A stretch of DNA of 59,030 nt from a virus. This document shows positions 1 to 7,605 of this stretch, piece by piece. A model generated the notes under the pieces. That model searched no databases. It was not told where the DNA came from and worked only from the letters and a program-made list of their open reading frames with translations. Each line of letters opens with the position of its first letter. Positions within the stretch are counted from its first letter, which is position 1. The stretch covers positions 1 through 59,030 of IMG/VR virus record IMGVR_UViG_3300030406_002145. One strand, written 5' to 3'. The translations under genes were made by a program, and so were the position numbers.

Positions 1-151
1 AAAGAAATACTTAATCTACTAAAAGATGATGAGCAATATTATAGTGGGGTAGGTAAAAACTATTTATCTAACTCTGACATAAGTGCATTGCTCAAAAACC
101 CAAAGATGTTTGGTAAAGAGCAACCTGATAATATAAACTTTATCAAAGGTA
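1..151. repeat. Terminal overlap, left copy (circular join)
   Basis: These 151 bases recur at 58880-59030 with two differences: base 78 (C here, T at 58957) and base 129 (T here, C at 59008). Both fall at third codon positions of aspartate codons and are silent. The overlap shows that the contig is circular or terminally redundant. The differences suggest strain mixture or real sequence variation rather than an exact assembly duplicate. Confidence 0.9.
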
Positions 152-723
152 GATTGTTTCATCAACTTATATTAGAGCCAAACAAGGCTAAGCATATCAA
201 CTGCATAGATGTCAACTCAAGAAACACAAAAGCATACAAAGAGTATAGCAATGGTAGTATAGTGCTACTACAAAAAGAAGTGGATGAGATGATTAACCTA
301 ACCTCTACCATGTTAGAAAATTTAGATTTCTTTGAGATGATAAGAGAGCAAGGTAACAAGTATGAAGTGCCTGCTATAAAAGAAATCAAGGGAGAGATGT
401 GGAAAGGGAAGGCAGACATTGTCAATGAGCATGTGCTTATAGATTTAAAAACCACAAGTGATATTAATAAATTTAAATGGTCGGCTAAAGAATACAACTA
501 CGATAGCCAAGCATATATATACCAACAACTATTTGGTAAGCCTTTAATCTTCCTCGTTATAGACAAGGGTACACAAGCATTGGGAATGTTTGAACCTACT
601 CAAGAGTTTATAGAGAGGGGAGAGAGAAAGGTAGAACTCGCAATAGAGGTTTATAGAACTTTCTTTGGAGACAGTCCAAGAGAAGATATAGACACCTATT
701 ACATTAATGAACAATTAACTTAA
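1..723 (+). CDS. PD-(D/E)XK exonuclease (RecE/DUF3799-like), 3' part of join-spanning gene
   Basis: The reading frame is open from base 1. The true start is the ATG at 58871 on the other side of the join, giving 243 residues; the ATG at 88 is internal. In full-length numbering, GRLFHQLILEP lies at 53-63, WKGKADIV at 137-144 (Asp142), LIDLKTT at 149-155 (Asp151, Lys153) and QAYIYQ at 173-178. This is the H...D...DxK...QxxxY pattern of Cas4/RecB/exonuclease VIII-like phage nucleases. The family resects duplex DNA ends to give a substrate for a single-strand annealing protein. The Sak3-type annealing gene at 57911 and the SSB-like gene just downstream make a coherent recombination/replication module. 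Family call good, substrate inferred. Confidence 0.85.
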   Translation, partial: KEILNLLKDDEQYYSGVGKNYLSNSDISALLKNPKMFGKEQPDNINFIKGRLFHQLILEPNKAKHINCIDVNSRNTKAYKEYSNGSIVLLQKEVDEMINLTSTMLENLDFFEMIREQGNKYEVPAIKEIKGEMWKGKADIVNEHVLIDLKTTSDINKFKWSAKEYNYDSQAYIYQQLFGKPLIFLVIDKGTQALGMFEPTQEFIERGERKVELAIEVYRTFFGDSPREDIDTYYINEQLT

Positions 724-743
724 TTACAATTAAAATAAATACT

Positions 744-1010
744 ATGGAAAAAGAAAAAGTATTTGCAGATGGATTCTCATTTAAAAGAAGAGAGAATGCA
801 CCTGAGTTTGTGGTAGGCAGACTGTCTATCAAAGTCGAGGATGCCTTAGCATTCTTAAAAGATAATGCATCCAACGGATGGGTTAACATCAACATCAATC
901 AAGCAAGGAGTGGTAATCACTACTGCGAGTTAGATACATGGAAACCTAATACGGATGCTCAATCAAAAACTGAATCAGTAAAAGAAGAAAAGGAAGAACT
1001 TCCTTTCTAA
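744..1010 (+). CDS. SSB-like small protein with acidic C-terminal tip
   Basis: This 88-residue protein follows the exonuclease by 20 bases. The body (about residues 1-66) is a short beta-rich stretch with aromatic and basic residues. The tail is charged and disordered and ends in KEEKEELPF. An acidic tail ending in hydrophobic-Pro-Phe is the hallmark by which bacterial SSBs recruit partner proteins (E. coli ends in DDDIPF). With the exonuclease and annealing genes as neighbours, a single-strand DNA-binding or partner-recruiting role is the best inference. The body is not recognised as a canonical OB fold, so homology to SSB is not proven. A strong terminator follows. Confidence 0.6.
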   Translation: MEKEKVFADGFSFKRRENAPEFVVGRLSIKVEDALAFLKDNASNGWVNININQARSGNHYCELDTWKPNTDAQSKTESVKEEKEELPF

Positions 1011-1027
1011 TACATTGATTCAGAATC

Positions 1028-1060
1028 AAGGGAGGTTTGTCATATGCCTCCCTTTTTTTT
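1028..1060 (+). terminator. Rho-independent terminator after SSB-like gene
   Basis: GGGAGG (1030-1035) and CCTCCC (1047-1052) form a six-pair GC-rich stem with an 11-nt loop, followed by eight T residues. It ends the annealing-exonuclease-SSB transcript. The same stem sequence recurs in the hairpin at 56587-56616. Confidence 0.92.
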
Positions 1061-1062
1061 GA

Positions 1063-1219
1063 TGTCGTCTGTGTCGATTTTAGTGTACACCTATACACTT
1101 TATATTATTTACTTGACCTATTTTATTTACTGTATATATTTTGACTTTAAAATTGACATTTTCGACACTACTACTGATAATCAGTAAGTTATAAAATTAA
1201 AAACGACATAAAAACGACA
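1063..1219. promoter_or_regulatory. CGACA repeat module upstream of primase-helicase
   Basis: The intergenic region holds CGACA at 1163, 1204 and 1215, TGACA at 1154 and 1226 (overlapping the start codon), and inverted TGTCG at 1063 and 1072. Repeats 1154/1163 are 9 bases apart and 1204/1215/1226 are 11 apart. The perfect dyad ACTGATAATCAGT sits at 1173-1185. The same spacing recurs at 49728-49793. It is probably a binding array for a phage regulator or replication initiator, perhaps one of the DnaA-like proteins. Function is inferred from repetition and position. Confidence 0.75.
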
Positions 1220-1224
1220 CACTA

Positions 1225-3642
1225 ATGACACAAGAAATAACAATATTTAAGAACATAATGGAAACATCTACACCATTTTACAGAGAGGTAGGTGTAGTGC
1301 TACATAGAATAAAAGAAGGAGCTTCTAAGGAGCTAGTAAAAAGAATTAGATTAGAGAAAGATAAATCTAAAAGAAACGAGATAAAAAAAGATTTACCCGC
1401 CGTCTGTTTCTCAGGTAAGTTTAATAAAAGAAATGACAACTCTCTTCAAGAGCATTCTGGTTTGATATGTTTAGACTTTGACGGCTACCCCAAAACCAAG
1501 TTACTACTTGAAGACAAAGAGACATTTACAAAAGATAAGTTTGTGTTCTCAGTATTTATTAGCCCATCGGGAAAGGGCTTGAAAGTGCTTGTGAAAATAC
1601 CACAAGATGCAGACAATCATTCTAACTATTTCAATTCTTTACAGAATCATTTTGATTCTCAATACTTTGACAAGACATGCAAAAACCTAAGCAGAGTGTG
1701 TTACGAAAGTTATGACCCATTAATATATATAAATGAAACATCATCAGTATGGGATGTCATTGAAGATGTGGAGTATACCGAAGTCAATGTACACCGAGAC
1801 CCACCTACCATACCTATCACGGATGAAAATAAAATTGTAGAGATACTTGTAAAGTGGTGGAACAAAAAGTATCCTATGGTCGAAGGACAAAGAAATCAAA
1901 ATGTGTATGTTCTTGCTATGGCATTTAATGACTATGGAATAAATAAAAGTTTAGCATCATATGTTATGAACAACTATGCTACTAATGATTTTAATATCAG
2001 TGAGATACAGAGAACCATAGAGAGTGCTTACTCACACACACAAAACTTTGGAACTAAATACTATGAGGATGAGGAAGTGGTAAACTCAATCAAAGCAAAG
2101 CTAAGGAGAGGGGTTACCAAGAAAGAGATAAAAAGAAACCTTGAAGAAACAAGTGTGGATGAGTCTACTATTGACGCAGTGCTAAGCAGAGCAGAGGAAG
2201 AAAACTCTATCACACAATTTTGGAGTAAGAACGAGAAGGGTGTGATAAAGATTGTACATATATTATTCAAGCATTTCTTAGAAGACAATGGATTCTACAA
2301 GTACTGTCCTGAGGGTAGTAAGAACTATGTCTTTGTTAGGGTTACTAACAACCTCATAGACCACACATCAGAGAAAGAGATAAAAGACTTTATACTCGAC
2401 CACCTAATACAACTTGATGACACCTCAGTATATAATTACTTTGCAGACCAAACAAGATTATTTAGAGAAGAGTTCTTGACTTTACTATCTACTATTGATA
2501 TTTATTTTATAGCAGATACAAGAGACAGTGCTTACCTGTATTATAAAAATTGTGCAGTTCAGATTACTAAGAACGAGATAAAACCTATTGACTACTTAGA
2601 TTTAGGTGGTTATGTTTGGAAAGACCACATCATTGATAGGAACTTTAAACTATGCACACATGATGATTGCGACTATAAAAAATTTATTAGAAACATTGCG
2701 GGCGAAGGAGACAAGAGGGTAAAGTCTATGGAGAGTACAATAGGATTTATGTTGCATGGACACAAGAATCTTTCTTATTGTCCGGCAGTAATTCTTAATG
2801 ATGAAGTTATATCTGACAATCCTGAGGGTGGTACGGGTAAAGGAATCTTTATGAATGCATTGTCACAGATGAAAAAGGTTGTTACGATAGACGGAAAGTC
2901 ATTTGCTTTTGAAAGGTCATTCGCCTATCAACTTGTGTCTGCCGACACACAGATACTTGTGTTTGATGATGTAAAAAAATACTTTGACTTTGAAAGATTG
3001 TTTAGTGTAGTCACTGAGGGACTTACACTAGAAAAGAAAAACAAGGATGCAATCAAGATACCATTTGCTAAGTCTCCTAAGATAGCTATCACTACTAACT
3101 ATGCTATCAAAGGAGCAGGCAATTCTTTTGAAAGAAGAAAGTGGGAACTTGAACTACACCAACACTACAACAAATCGTTTACTCCTCTCGATGAGTTTGG
3201 TAAGTTGATGTTTGGCGAGTGGGATGATGATGAGTGGTGCAAGTTTGACAACTACATGATTAATTGCTTACAAGAATATTTATCCAAAGGATTGCAAGCA
3301 AGTGAGTTTGTAAACCTAAAGGTAAGACAGTTATCGGCAGAGACCTCTCATGATTTTATTGAGTGGTGTGGATTGATAAAAGGCTCTCAACCAAACACAA
3401 GTCTGACAGTTGATGTCAAAAATTACAAGCATACTTTGTATCTAAATTTTATAGACGAGTATCCTGACTATGCCCCCAAGTCTAAGATGACAATATCCAG
3501 GACAAGATTTTATAAATGGTTAGTATCTTATGCTAAGTTTAAGACAGGTGTTCAACCTGAGGAGGGGAGAGATGCTCAAGGCAGATGGATTAGATTAAGA
3601 AGCAAACAAGAGTTAGAAGTGCAAACAAATTTAGATTTTTAA
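1225..3642 (+). CDS. Primase-helicase: AEP-type (VirE/BT4734-like) primase fused to SF3 helicase
   Basis: An 805-residue replication protein. The N-terminal part (about 1-180) carries LICLDFDG (80-87), SPSGKGLKV (113-121) and a later NLSRVCYES stretch, matching the archaeo-eukaryotic primase fold of the VirE N-terminal/BT4734 family. A PriCT-like helical segment lies near 200-300. The C-terminal third is a D5/SF3-type helicase: Walker A GGTGKG at 535-540, Walker B QILVFDD at 576-582, then ITTNYAIKGAG as a sensor-like motif. It should lay primers and unwind DNA. No phage DNA polymerase was found, so the host replisome probably extends the primers (inference). The CGACA module lies directly upstream. 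Confidence 0.88.
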   Translation: MTQEITIFKNIMETSTPFYREVGVVLHRIKEGASKELVKRIRLEKDKSKRNEIKKDLPAVCFSGKFNKRNDNSLQEHSGLICLDFDGYPKTKLLLEDKETFTKDKFVFSVFISPSGKGLKVLVKIPQDADNHSNYFNSLQNHFDSQYFDKTCKNLSRVCYESYDPLIYINETSSVWDVIEDVEYTEVNVHRDPPTIPITDENKIVEILVKWWNKKYPMVEGQRNQNVYVLAMAFNDYGINKSLASYVMNNYATNDFNISEIQRTIESAYSHTQNFGTKYYEDEEVVNSIKAKLRRGVTKKEIKRNLEETSVDESTIDAVLSRAEEENSITQFWSKNEKGVIKIVHILFKHFLEDNGFYKYCPEGSKNYVFVRVTNNLIDHTSEKEIKDFILDHLIQLDDTSVYNYFADQTRLFREEFLTLLSTIDIYFIADTRDSAYLYYKNCAVQITKNEIKPIDYLDLGGYVWKDHIIDRNFKLCTHDDCDYKKFIRNIAGEGDKRVKSMESTIGFMLHGHKNLSYCPAVILNDEVISDNPEGGTGKGIFMNALSQMKKVVTIDGKSFAFERSFAYQLVSADTQILVFDDVKKYFDFERLFSVVTEGLTLEKKNKDAIKIPFAKSPKIAITTNYAIKGAGNSFERRKWELELHQHYNKSFTPLDEFGKLMFGEWDDDEWCKFDNYMINCLQEYLSKGLQASEFVNLKVRQLSAETSHDFIEWCGLIKGSQPNTSLTVDVKNYKHTLYLNFIDEYPDYAPKSKMTISRTRFYKWLVSYAKFKTGVQPEEGRDAQGRWIRLRSKQELEVQTNLDF

Positions 3643-3643
3643 A

Positions 3644-3886
3644 ATGGCTCAGAGAAGAAAAGATATGGATGAGTGGGACTTAGACATAGCTATGATGAAC
3701 TCATATAATATTATAGTAAAAGGCTATGACCCATTTGTTATTATCAGTGGTGGAGATGGATGGTTTGCACATGACCCAACGAAAGAACTGAATCCCTTAG
3801 ATGTGGAGTACATACTTTATTACTTTGAGGACAACGAGGATTACGAGAAGTGTATAGAACTAAAAAAAATTATAGATGAACTTTAG
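3644..3886 (+). CDS. Hypothetical acidic protein in replication operon
   Basis: An 80-residue acidic protein that begins one base after the primase-helicase stop and overlaps the next helicase start by 11 bases, so it is translationally linked to both. It contains a GGDGWFAHDP segment (about 36-45) and an acidic C-terminal half. No family recognised. Position suggests an accessory role in replication, for example as a helicase cofactor. Confidence 0.75.
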   Translation: MAQRRKDMDEWDLDIAMMNSYNIIVKGYDPFVIISGGDGWFAHDPTKELNPLDVEYILYYFEDNEDYEKCIELKKIIDEL

Positions 3887-5105
3887 AGATTATCAGTTAG
3901 AGATTATAGACAAAGGCATGGGTTTGATAATGAAACATGGCTTTGTATACTTGGGCATGGAGGTGCGTACGGGAAAGACTCTAACGAGTTTAGGTATAGC
4001 ACAAAAGATGTTTATGAACAATGTTCTGTTCATAACTAAGAAGAAAGCTATCACCTCCATAGAGAAAGATTACAAACTGTTGTCGCCCAAGTTTAAGTTG
4101 ATAGTAATAAACTATGAATCTTTGCACAAGATACCAGACATAAAATGGGATATGATTATATGCGATGAAGCACATAGTTTAGGTGCGTTTCCCAAGCCTA
4201 ACAAAAGAGCAAAGGCAGTAAAAGATATTATATACAAAACTCGTGCCAAGGTCATTCTATTATCAGGTACTCCTACACCTGAATCGTATAGTCAGATATA
4301 CCATCAAGTGTATGGCATTCCCACAAATCCTTTCAAGGATTGTATTAACTTCTATAAGTTCGCACATAAGTATGTAAGGATTAGAGAAAGAAAAATAAAT
4401 GGTCTGTATATAAGAGACTACTCTCAGGGTACAGACAAGATAGTGGACATAATGAAATCCTATACTTTAAACTTCTCACAAAAAGAAGCAGGCTTTAAAA
4501 CCACAATAAAAGAAAAAGTTTTGCATGTAGACATGGATGGACTGACTTACGAGTTAACAAAGAAACTAAAATTAGATAGAGTTATAGAAGGAGAAGAGGA
4601 AGTTGTGTTAGCCGACACCCCCGTCAAACTGATGACAAAACTGCATCAACTATACTCAGGCACAGTAAAGTTCGAGAGCGGTAATTTTATGGTGTTAGAT
4701 TACAGTAAAGCCATATATATAAAAAATAATTTTGCTGATAAAAAGATTGCCATCTTCTATAAGTTTAAGGCTGAGTTAGATGCGTTGCAAATAATATTAC
4801 ATGACAATCTAACTACTGATATCGAAGAGTTTAAAAGCACAGATAAGAATATAGCTTTGCAAATAGTAAGCGGTAGAGAAGGCATATCATTGAAGGAGGC
4901 AGAGCATATAGTCTACTATAATATAGACTTTAGTGCAACAAGTTATTGGCAAAGCAGAGACAGAATGACAACTAAGAATAGACTAAAAAATAGTGTATAT
5001 TGGTTGTTTGCTAGAGGAGGTATTGAAGATGATATATACAAGGCGGTTACAAAGAAGAAAGACTATACTGTAAAACATTTTAAAAAGGATTTACTATCTT
5101 TGTAG
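3876..5105 (+). CDS. SNF2/SF2-type DNA helicase
   Basis: A 409-residue DEAH-box ATPase. Visible motifs are an N-terminal Q motif (RDYQ, 4-7), Walker A-like EVRTGKTLT (29-37), CDEAH (96-100), LSGTPTPE (129-136) and, in the second RecA lobe, SGREGISL (332-339) and QSRDRMTTKNR (359-369). The last replaces the usual QxxGRxxR arginine-finger motif with a Q-SRDRM variant, as in many compact phage SNF2-like helicases. It likely remodels or unwinds replication or recombination intermediates. The overlaps on both sides place it in the primase operon. Confidence 0.85.
   Translation: MNFRDYQLEIIDKGMGLIMKHGFVYLGMEVRTGKTLTSLGIAQKMFMNNVLFITKKKAITSIEKDYKLLSPKFKLIVINYESLHKIPDIKWDMIICDEAHSLGAFPKPNKRAKAVKDIIYKTRAKVILLSGTPTPESYSQIYHQVYGIPTNPFKDCINFYKFAHKYVRIRERKINGLYIRDYSQGTDKIVDIMKSYTLNFSQKEAGFKTTIKEKVLHVDMDGLTYELTKKLKLDRVIEGEEEVVLADTPVKLMTKLHQLYSGTVKFESGNFMVLDYSKAIYIKNNFADKKIAIFYKFKAELDALQIILHDNLTTDIEEFKSTDKNIALQIVSGREGISLKEAEHIVYYNIDFSATSYWQSRDRMTTKNRLKNSVYWLFARGGIEDDIYKAVTKKKDYTVKHFKKDLLSL
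5095..5102 (+). promoter_or_regulatory. Possible TATCTTTG promoter box before VRR-NUC gene
   Basis: An exact Bacteroidota -7 consensus (TAnnTTTG) lies five bases before the ATG at 5108 and overlaps the end of the helicase gene. The same five-base geometry is seen before other genes here and would give a leaderless mRNA. No clear -33 TTTG is visible, so this is only moderately supported. Confidence 0.5.
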
Positions 5106-5107
5106 TT

Positions 5108-5347
5108 ATGACTGAACAACAGATACAAGCTAAAAGAATCAAGCAGTTGGAGTCAGAGGGTTACTATGTTATCAAGTTAACAACCACAAATAAAAATGGG
5201 ATACCCGATTTAATAGCAATACCAAAAGATTGTAAAGTATTATTCGTAGAGGTTAAGAAACCTAACGGAAAGTTATCTAAACTACAAGAGTTTAGAATTA
5301 AAGAACTAGAAAAGCATGGAATTAAAACAGAAATATTCAGGGGTTAA
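5108..5347 (+). CDS. VRR-NUC domain nuclease
   Basis: A compact 79-residue nuclease made of a bare VRR-NUC domain. NGIPDLIAIP (30-39, Asp34), LFVEVKKPNG (45-54, Glu48 and Lys50) and the following LSKLQ (Gln60) give the D...ExK...Q arrangement of the PD-(D/E)XK superfamily. Stand-alone phage VRR-NUC proteins are structure-specific nucleases that probably act on branched DNA. It overlaps the next gene by 32 bases and closely follows the SF2 helicase, suggesting joint work on recombination or replication forks. Confidence 0.9.
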   Translation: MTEQQIQAKRIKQLESEGYYVIKLTTTNKNGIPDLIAIPKDCKVLFVEVKKPNGKLSKLQEFRIKELEKHGIKTEIFRG

Positions 5348-5627
5348 AAAGAGATGCCGATTCGATGAGTGGTTCATAGATTTGTTAATGGAGTTGCCAT
5401 ACGATATAGGTATAGATATTATGAAGCAGATAGAAAAAAAGGCAGGAGAACTACCTATAGGAGATTGGTCGCAGATGATAGGCGGTGTGTCGCACGGAGA
5501 GAAGCCATACTTTTTTCAAATAGAATATTTAAAAACAAAAGAAAACGGAGCTATATTTTTTCTGGACATAGAAGAAGTATCAAGCGACGATTATTTAGAT
5601 TATATCAACTTAAATCAAGCACTATGA
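5316..5627 (+). CDS. Hypothetical protein in replication operon
   Basis: A 103-residue protein overlapping the VRR-NUC gene by 32 bases; its stop overlaps the next ATG as ATGA, a typical coupled arrangement. It begins with a basic segment, then a helical region (WFIDLLMELP) and an acidic beta-rich C-terminus. No family recognised. A shorter start further in cannot be excluded. Confidence 0.65.
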   Translation: MELKQKYSGVKKRCRFDEWFIDLLMELPYDIGIDIMKQIEKKAGELPIGDWSQMIGGVSHGEKPYFFQIEYLKTKENGAIFFLDIEEVSSDDYLDYINLNQAL

Positions 5628-6067
5628 CAACATCAGACAAAACTGTAAATTATCTGCAAGAACTTGTAGAAAAAGCCTACAAGCTAGACCTATTAAAAAA
5701 ATGTAGAGAAACCAAATATATTTTAGCACGCATCACTTTTGCACAACTATTAAAGAGCAGAGGGTACGGCAGTTCAGCCATCGGAAGAATACTACATCTA
5801 AATCATGCTACTGTATTGAATTACTTCAATAGCTTTGATTGGTTCTACAAAACAAATGAAAACTTTAGTTCTTACTACCAAGCAATAGAGGAAGAGGCTA
5901 CAAAAACTTATTTAGAAAGAAGTGAATTGAACGAGATTGAGTTAAAAAAAGAACTAATTATGCTTCATAAAGAAAATAAATCATTATATTTGGCTAACAA
6001 AGAATTAAAAAAACAAATAGAAGAGCTTAAACAAAGCAAGGTAATGTACCTTGAAAGCAAGATGTAG
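5624..6067 (+). CDS. DnaA domain IV-like DNA-binding protein with coiled-coil tail
   Basis: A 147-residue protein whose start (MTTSDKT) is chosen because its ATG overlaps the upstream stop (ATGA); the frame is open further upstream but that stretch runs across the preceding gene. Residues about 30-68 resemble the DnaA C-terminal DNA-binding helix-turn-helix: an R-rich helix, then IGRIL (53-57) and NHATVLNYF (60-68), matching the IGR...HxTV signature that reads DnaA boxes. The remainder (about 85-147) is a Lys/Glu-rich coiled coil. The ATPase domains of DnaA are absent. It probably binds specific phage sites, possibly as an initiator or helicase recruiter. A second protein of this kind is at 57225. 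Confidence 0.7.
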   Translation: MTTSDKTVNYLQELVEKAYKLDLLKKCRETKYILARITFAQLLKSRGYGSSAIGRILHLNHATVLNYFNSFDWFYKTNENFSSYYQAIEEEATKTYLERSELNEIELKKELIMLHKENKSLYLANKELKKQIEELKQSKVMYLESKM

Positions 6068-6125
6068 GAACATCAAACAGTTAAGAATAAATATACCCCC
6101 ATGTAAATTTATTATATTCTTGACT

Positions 6126-6320
6126 ATGACTAAAAAAATAAATGCCTTAGAAAAAAATAGGCTATCTCACATAAATCATCTTATGGCAGAGGTTCATGCT
6201 GCCACCACAAATGTATACGAGAGCTTTGTAGATAAAGAGTATGATAAAGCAAAGCAACACACTCAAAGTTTAATCAAGCGTCTCAAAGATGTTATACAAT
6301 CCCTCGAAGATGAAATTTAA
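6126..6320 (+). CDS. Hypothetical small helical protein
   Basis: A 64-residue, mostly helical protein. The ATG at 6126 is preferred to an upstream in-frame ATG inside the previous gene because a TATTCTTG box (one mismatch to TAnnTTTG) lies at 6115-6122, three bases before it. It overlaps the next gene by 11 bases. No family recognised. Confidence 0.6.
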   Translation: MTKKINALEKNRLSHINHLMAEVHAATTNVYESFVDKEYDKAKQHTQSLIKRLKDVIQSLEDEI

Positions 6321-7029
6321 TAAAGACTTCAGACCGCGTTTGCAAGGCAACAAAAAAGCGGCATACGATTATTTTACAAAAAAAGAAAGAAGAATCCTTG
6401 TGATAGGAGACATCCATGCACCTTTTGTATTGGATGGATACCTAGAGTTTTGCCAGGATGTTTATGCCAAGCACAACTGCAATCAAGTAATTTTTATAGG
6501 AGACATTTTGGATAACCACTACTCCTCATTCCATCAGACCGACCCGAACGGTATGGGAGGGGGTCAGGAGCTTGAGCATGCTATCAGCATAGTGCAGGAT
6601 TGGTACAAAGCATTTCCGGTGGCAGATGTTCTAATCGGAAACCATGACCGCATCATAATGAGGAAGGCAATAGACTCAGATGTTCCTCAGCAATGGATAA
6701 AAAGTTACAACGAAGTATTAGGAGTAAATTGGAATTGGACAGAAAGAATAGTTTATGATGGTGTTCAGTTCGTCCACGGTGAGGGAGGTACGGCTCGTAC
6801 CAAAGCAAAGAACGATATGATGTCCACCGTGCAGGGTCATATACACACCCAATGTTACACGGAGTGGTTAGTGGGTAGAAACTTTAGAGTGTTTGGAATG
6901 CAGGTGGGATGTGGGATTGACGGCGGCTCATATGCTGCTGCCTATGCTAAACATTTCAAAAAGCAAGCCATTGGATGTGGTGTAATACTTGGCGGTCACA
7001 CCGCAATCAACTGTCTAATGGAGTTGTAG
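6310..7029 (+). CDS. Calcineurin-like metallophosphoesterase
   Basis: A 239-residue protein with the full metallophosphoesterase motif set: GDIHAPF (33-39), GDILDNH (64-70), GNHD (110-113), VHGE (155-158) and GHIHT (176-180). These residues bind a two-metal centre. Phage members act on nucleic acids, nucleotides or 2',3'-cyclic phosphates; the substrate here is unknown. The latter activity would be notable because hammerhead cleavage at 51-56 kb leaves 2',3'-cyclic phosphate ends, but no direct link is seen. The ATG at 6310 is chosen over one at 6289 to limit overlap with the preceding gene. Confidence 0.88.
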   Translation: MKFNKDFRPRLQGNKKAAYDYFTKKERRILVIGDIHAPFVLDGYLEFCQDVYAKHNCNQVIFIGDILDNHYSSFHQTDPNGMGGGQELEHAISIVQDWYKAFPVADVLIGNHDRIIMRKAIDSDVPQQWIKSYNEVLGVNWNWTERIVYDGVQFVHGEGGTARTKAKNDMMSTVQGHIHTQCYTEWLVGRNFRVFGMQVGCGIDGGSYAAAYAKHFKKQAIGCGVILGGHTAINCLMEL

Positions 7030-7044
7030 TGTACATGTGTACAC
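7029..7044. repeat. GTGTACA inverted repeat at gene end
   Basis: GTGTACATGTGTACAC begins on the last base of the phosphoesterase stop codon. It has seven-pair arms and a two-base centre. Related palindromes lie at 31482, 51482 and 55771, always just after a stop codon. It has no T-run and no hammerhead core here, so it may be an mRNA 3'-end hairpin or a protein-binding site. Confidence 0.7.
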
Positions 7045-7056
7045 CAAATAGTTATT

Positions 7057-7470
7057 ATGAGATACGAAACACAAGAAGATAGAGAAAGAGAAAACAAAGC
7101 TATCGAAAAGTTTGTTAGTTTATTCAAAGGCTCTTACAAGAAGCTAGGACATAGCGATATAGACTTTCGTGTATTTGACAAAGACAAAAAGATTATCGCT
7201 TACGCTGAGGTAAAAGGCAAAAGCAGTACACTCAAAGAAGCATTTCCTGTGTATGTAGCCGCCCGTAAACTTGTGAAGTTGTGTGATAAAAGACTAAACC
7301 CTGTTATAATATGGGCATGTGAAGATGGAATTGTTTATGCTAAAGTAACGGAGCTAGTGGGAGAAATAAGATGGGGTGGCAGGAACACTATAAGAGAAGA
7401 AGCGTTTTATGACCAAGAGCTGATGGCTTTCTTTGAGCATAGCAAAGCTTTTAAGTATTTAAAATATTAA
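7057..7470 (+). CDS. PD-(D/E)XK-type nuclease-like protein
   Basis: A 137-residue protein with a PD-(D/E)XK core: SDIDFRVFD (33-41) and IIAYAEVKGK (46-55), giving D...ExK, followed by a beta strand and basic helices. It resembles small phage resolvase- or restriction-type endonucleases. It is the last rightward gene of this module; its 3' end meets and overlaps by four bases a leftward gene ending at 7467, so the two transcription units converge here without an obvious terminator. Confidence 0.7.
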   Translation: MRYETQEDRERENKAIEKFVSLFKGSYKKLGHSDIDFRVFDKDKKIIAYAEVKGKSSTLKEAFPVYVAARKLVKLCDKRLNPVIIWACEDGIVYAKVTELVGEIRWGGRNTIREEAFYDQELMAFFEHSKAFKYLKY

Positions 7471-7604
7471 ACACCTAGCTTCTTACCTTTTCTTTTTCTT
7501 CTAGGCAATCTAGCATTCTTAGGAGTTTCTTTTTCAAATCTCTTTGCCATCTCAGGTTCATTAGCATACATCCATGCTCGTTGTGCTTTACTTACAAATG
7601 GCAT
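7467..7604 (-). CDS. Small phage protein (SKAQRAWMYANEPEMAKR family)
   Basis: A 45-residue basic protein starting MPFVSKAQRAWMYANE and ending in a Lys/Arg-rich tail. The pattern S-K-A-Q-R-x-W/Y-M-x-x-x-x-P-E-x-A-x-R-W/F is a very common tiny protein of tailed phages, usually near structural genes; its role is unknown. It lies two bases after the 2357-residue protein gene on the same strand, so it is the promoter-distal end of the late operon. Confidence 0.75.
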   Translation of the reverse strand: MPFVSKAQRAWMYANEPEMAKRFEKETPKNARLPRRKRKGKKLGV

Positions 7605-7605
7605 A

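Noticed and set aside
88-723. Start at ATG 88 for the exonuclease gene
   Set aside because: The frame is open to base 1 and continues, across the circular join, to an ATG at 58871 with family-specific residues in between.
5369-5623. Long N-terminal extension of the DnaA-like protein
   Set aside because: It overlaps another gene, is strongly basic in composition as out-of-frame AT-rich translation often is, and an ATGA-coupled start exists at 5624.
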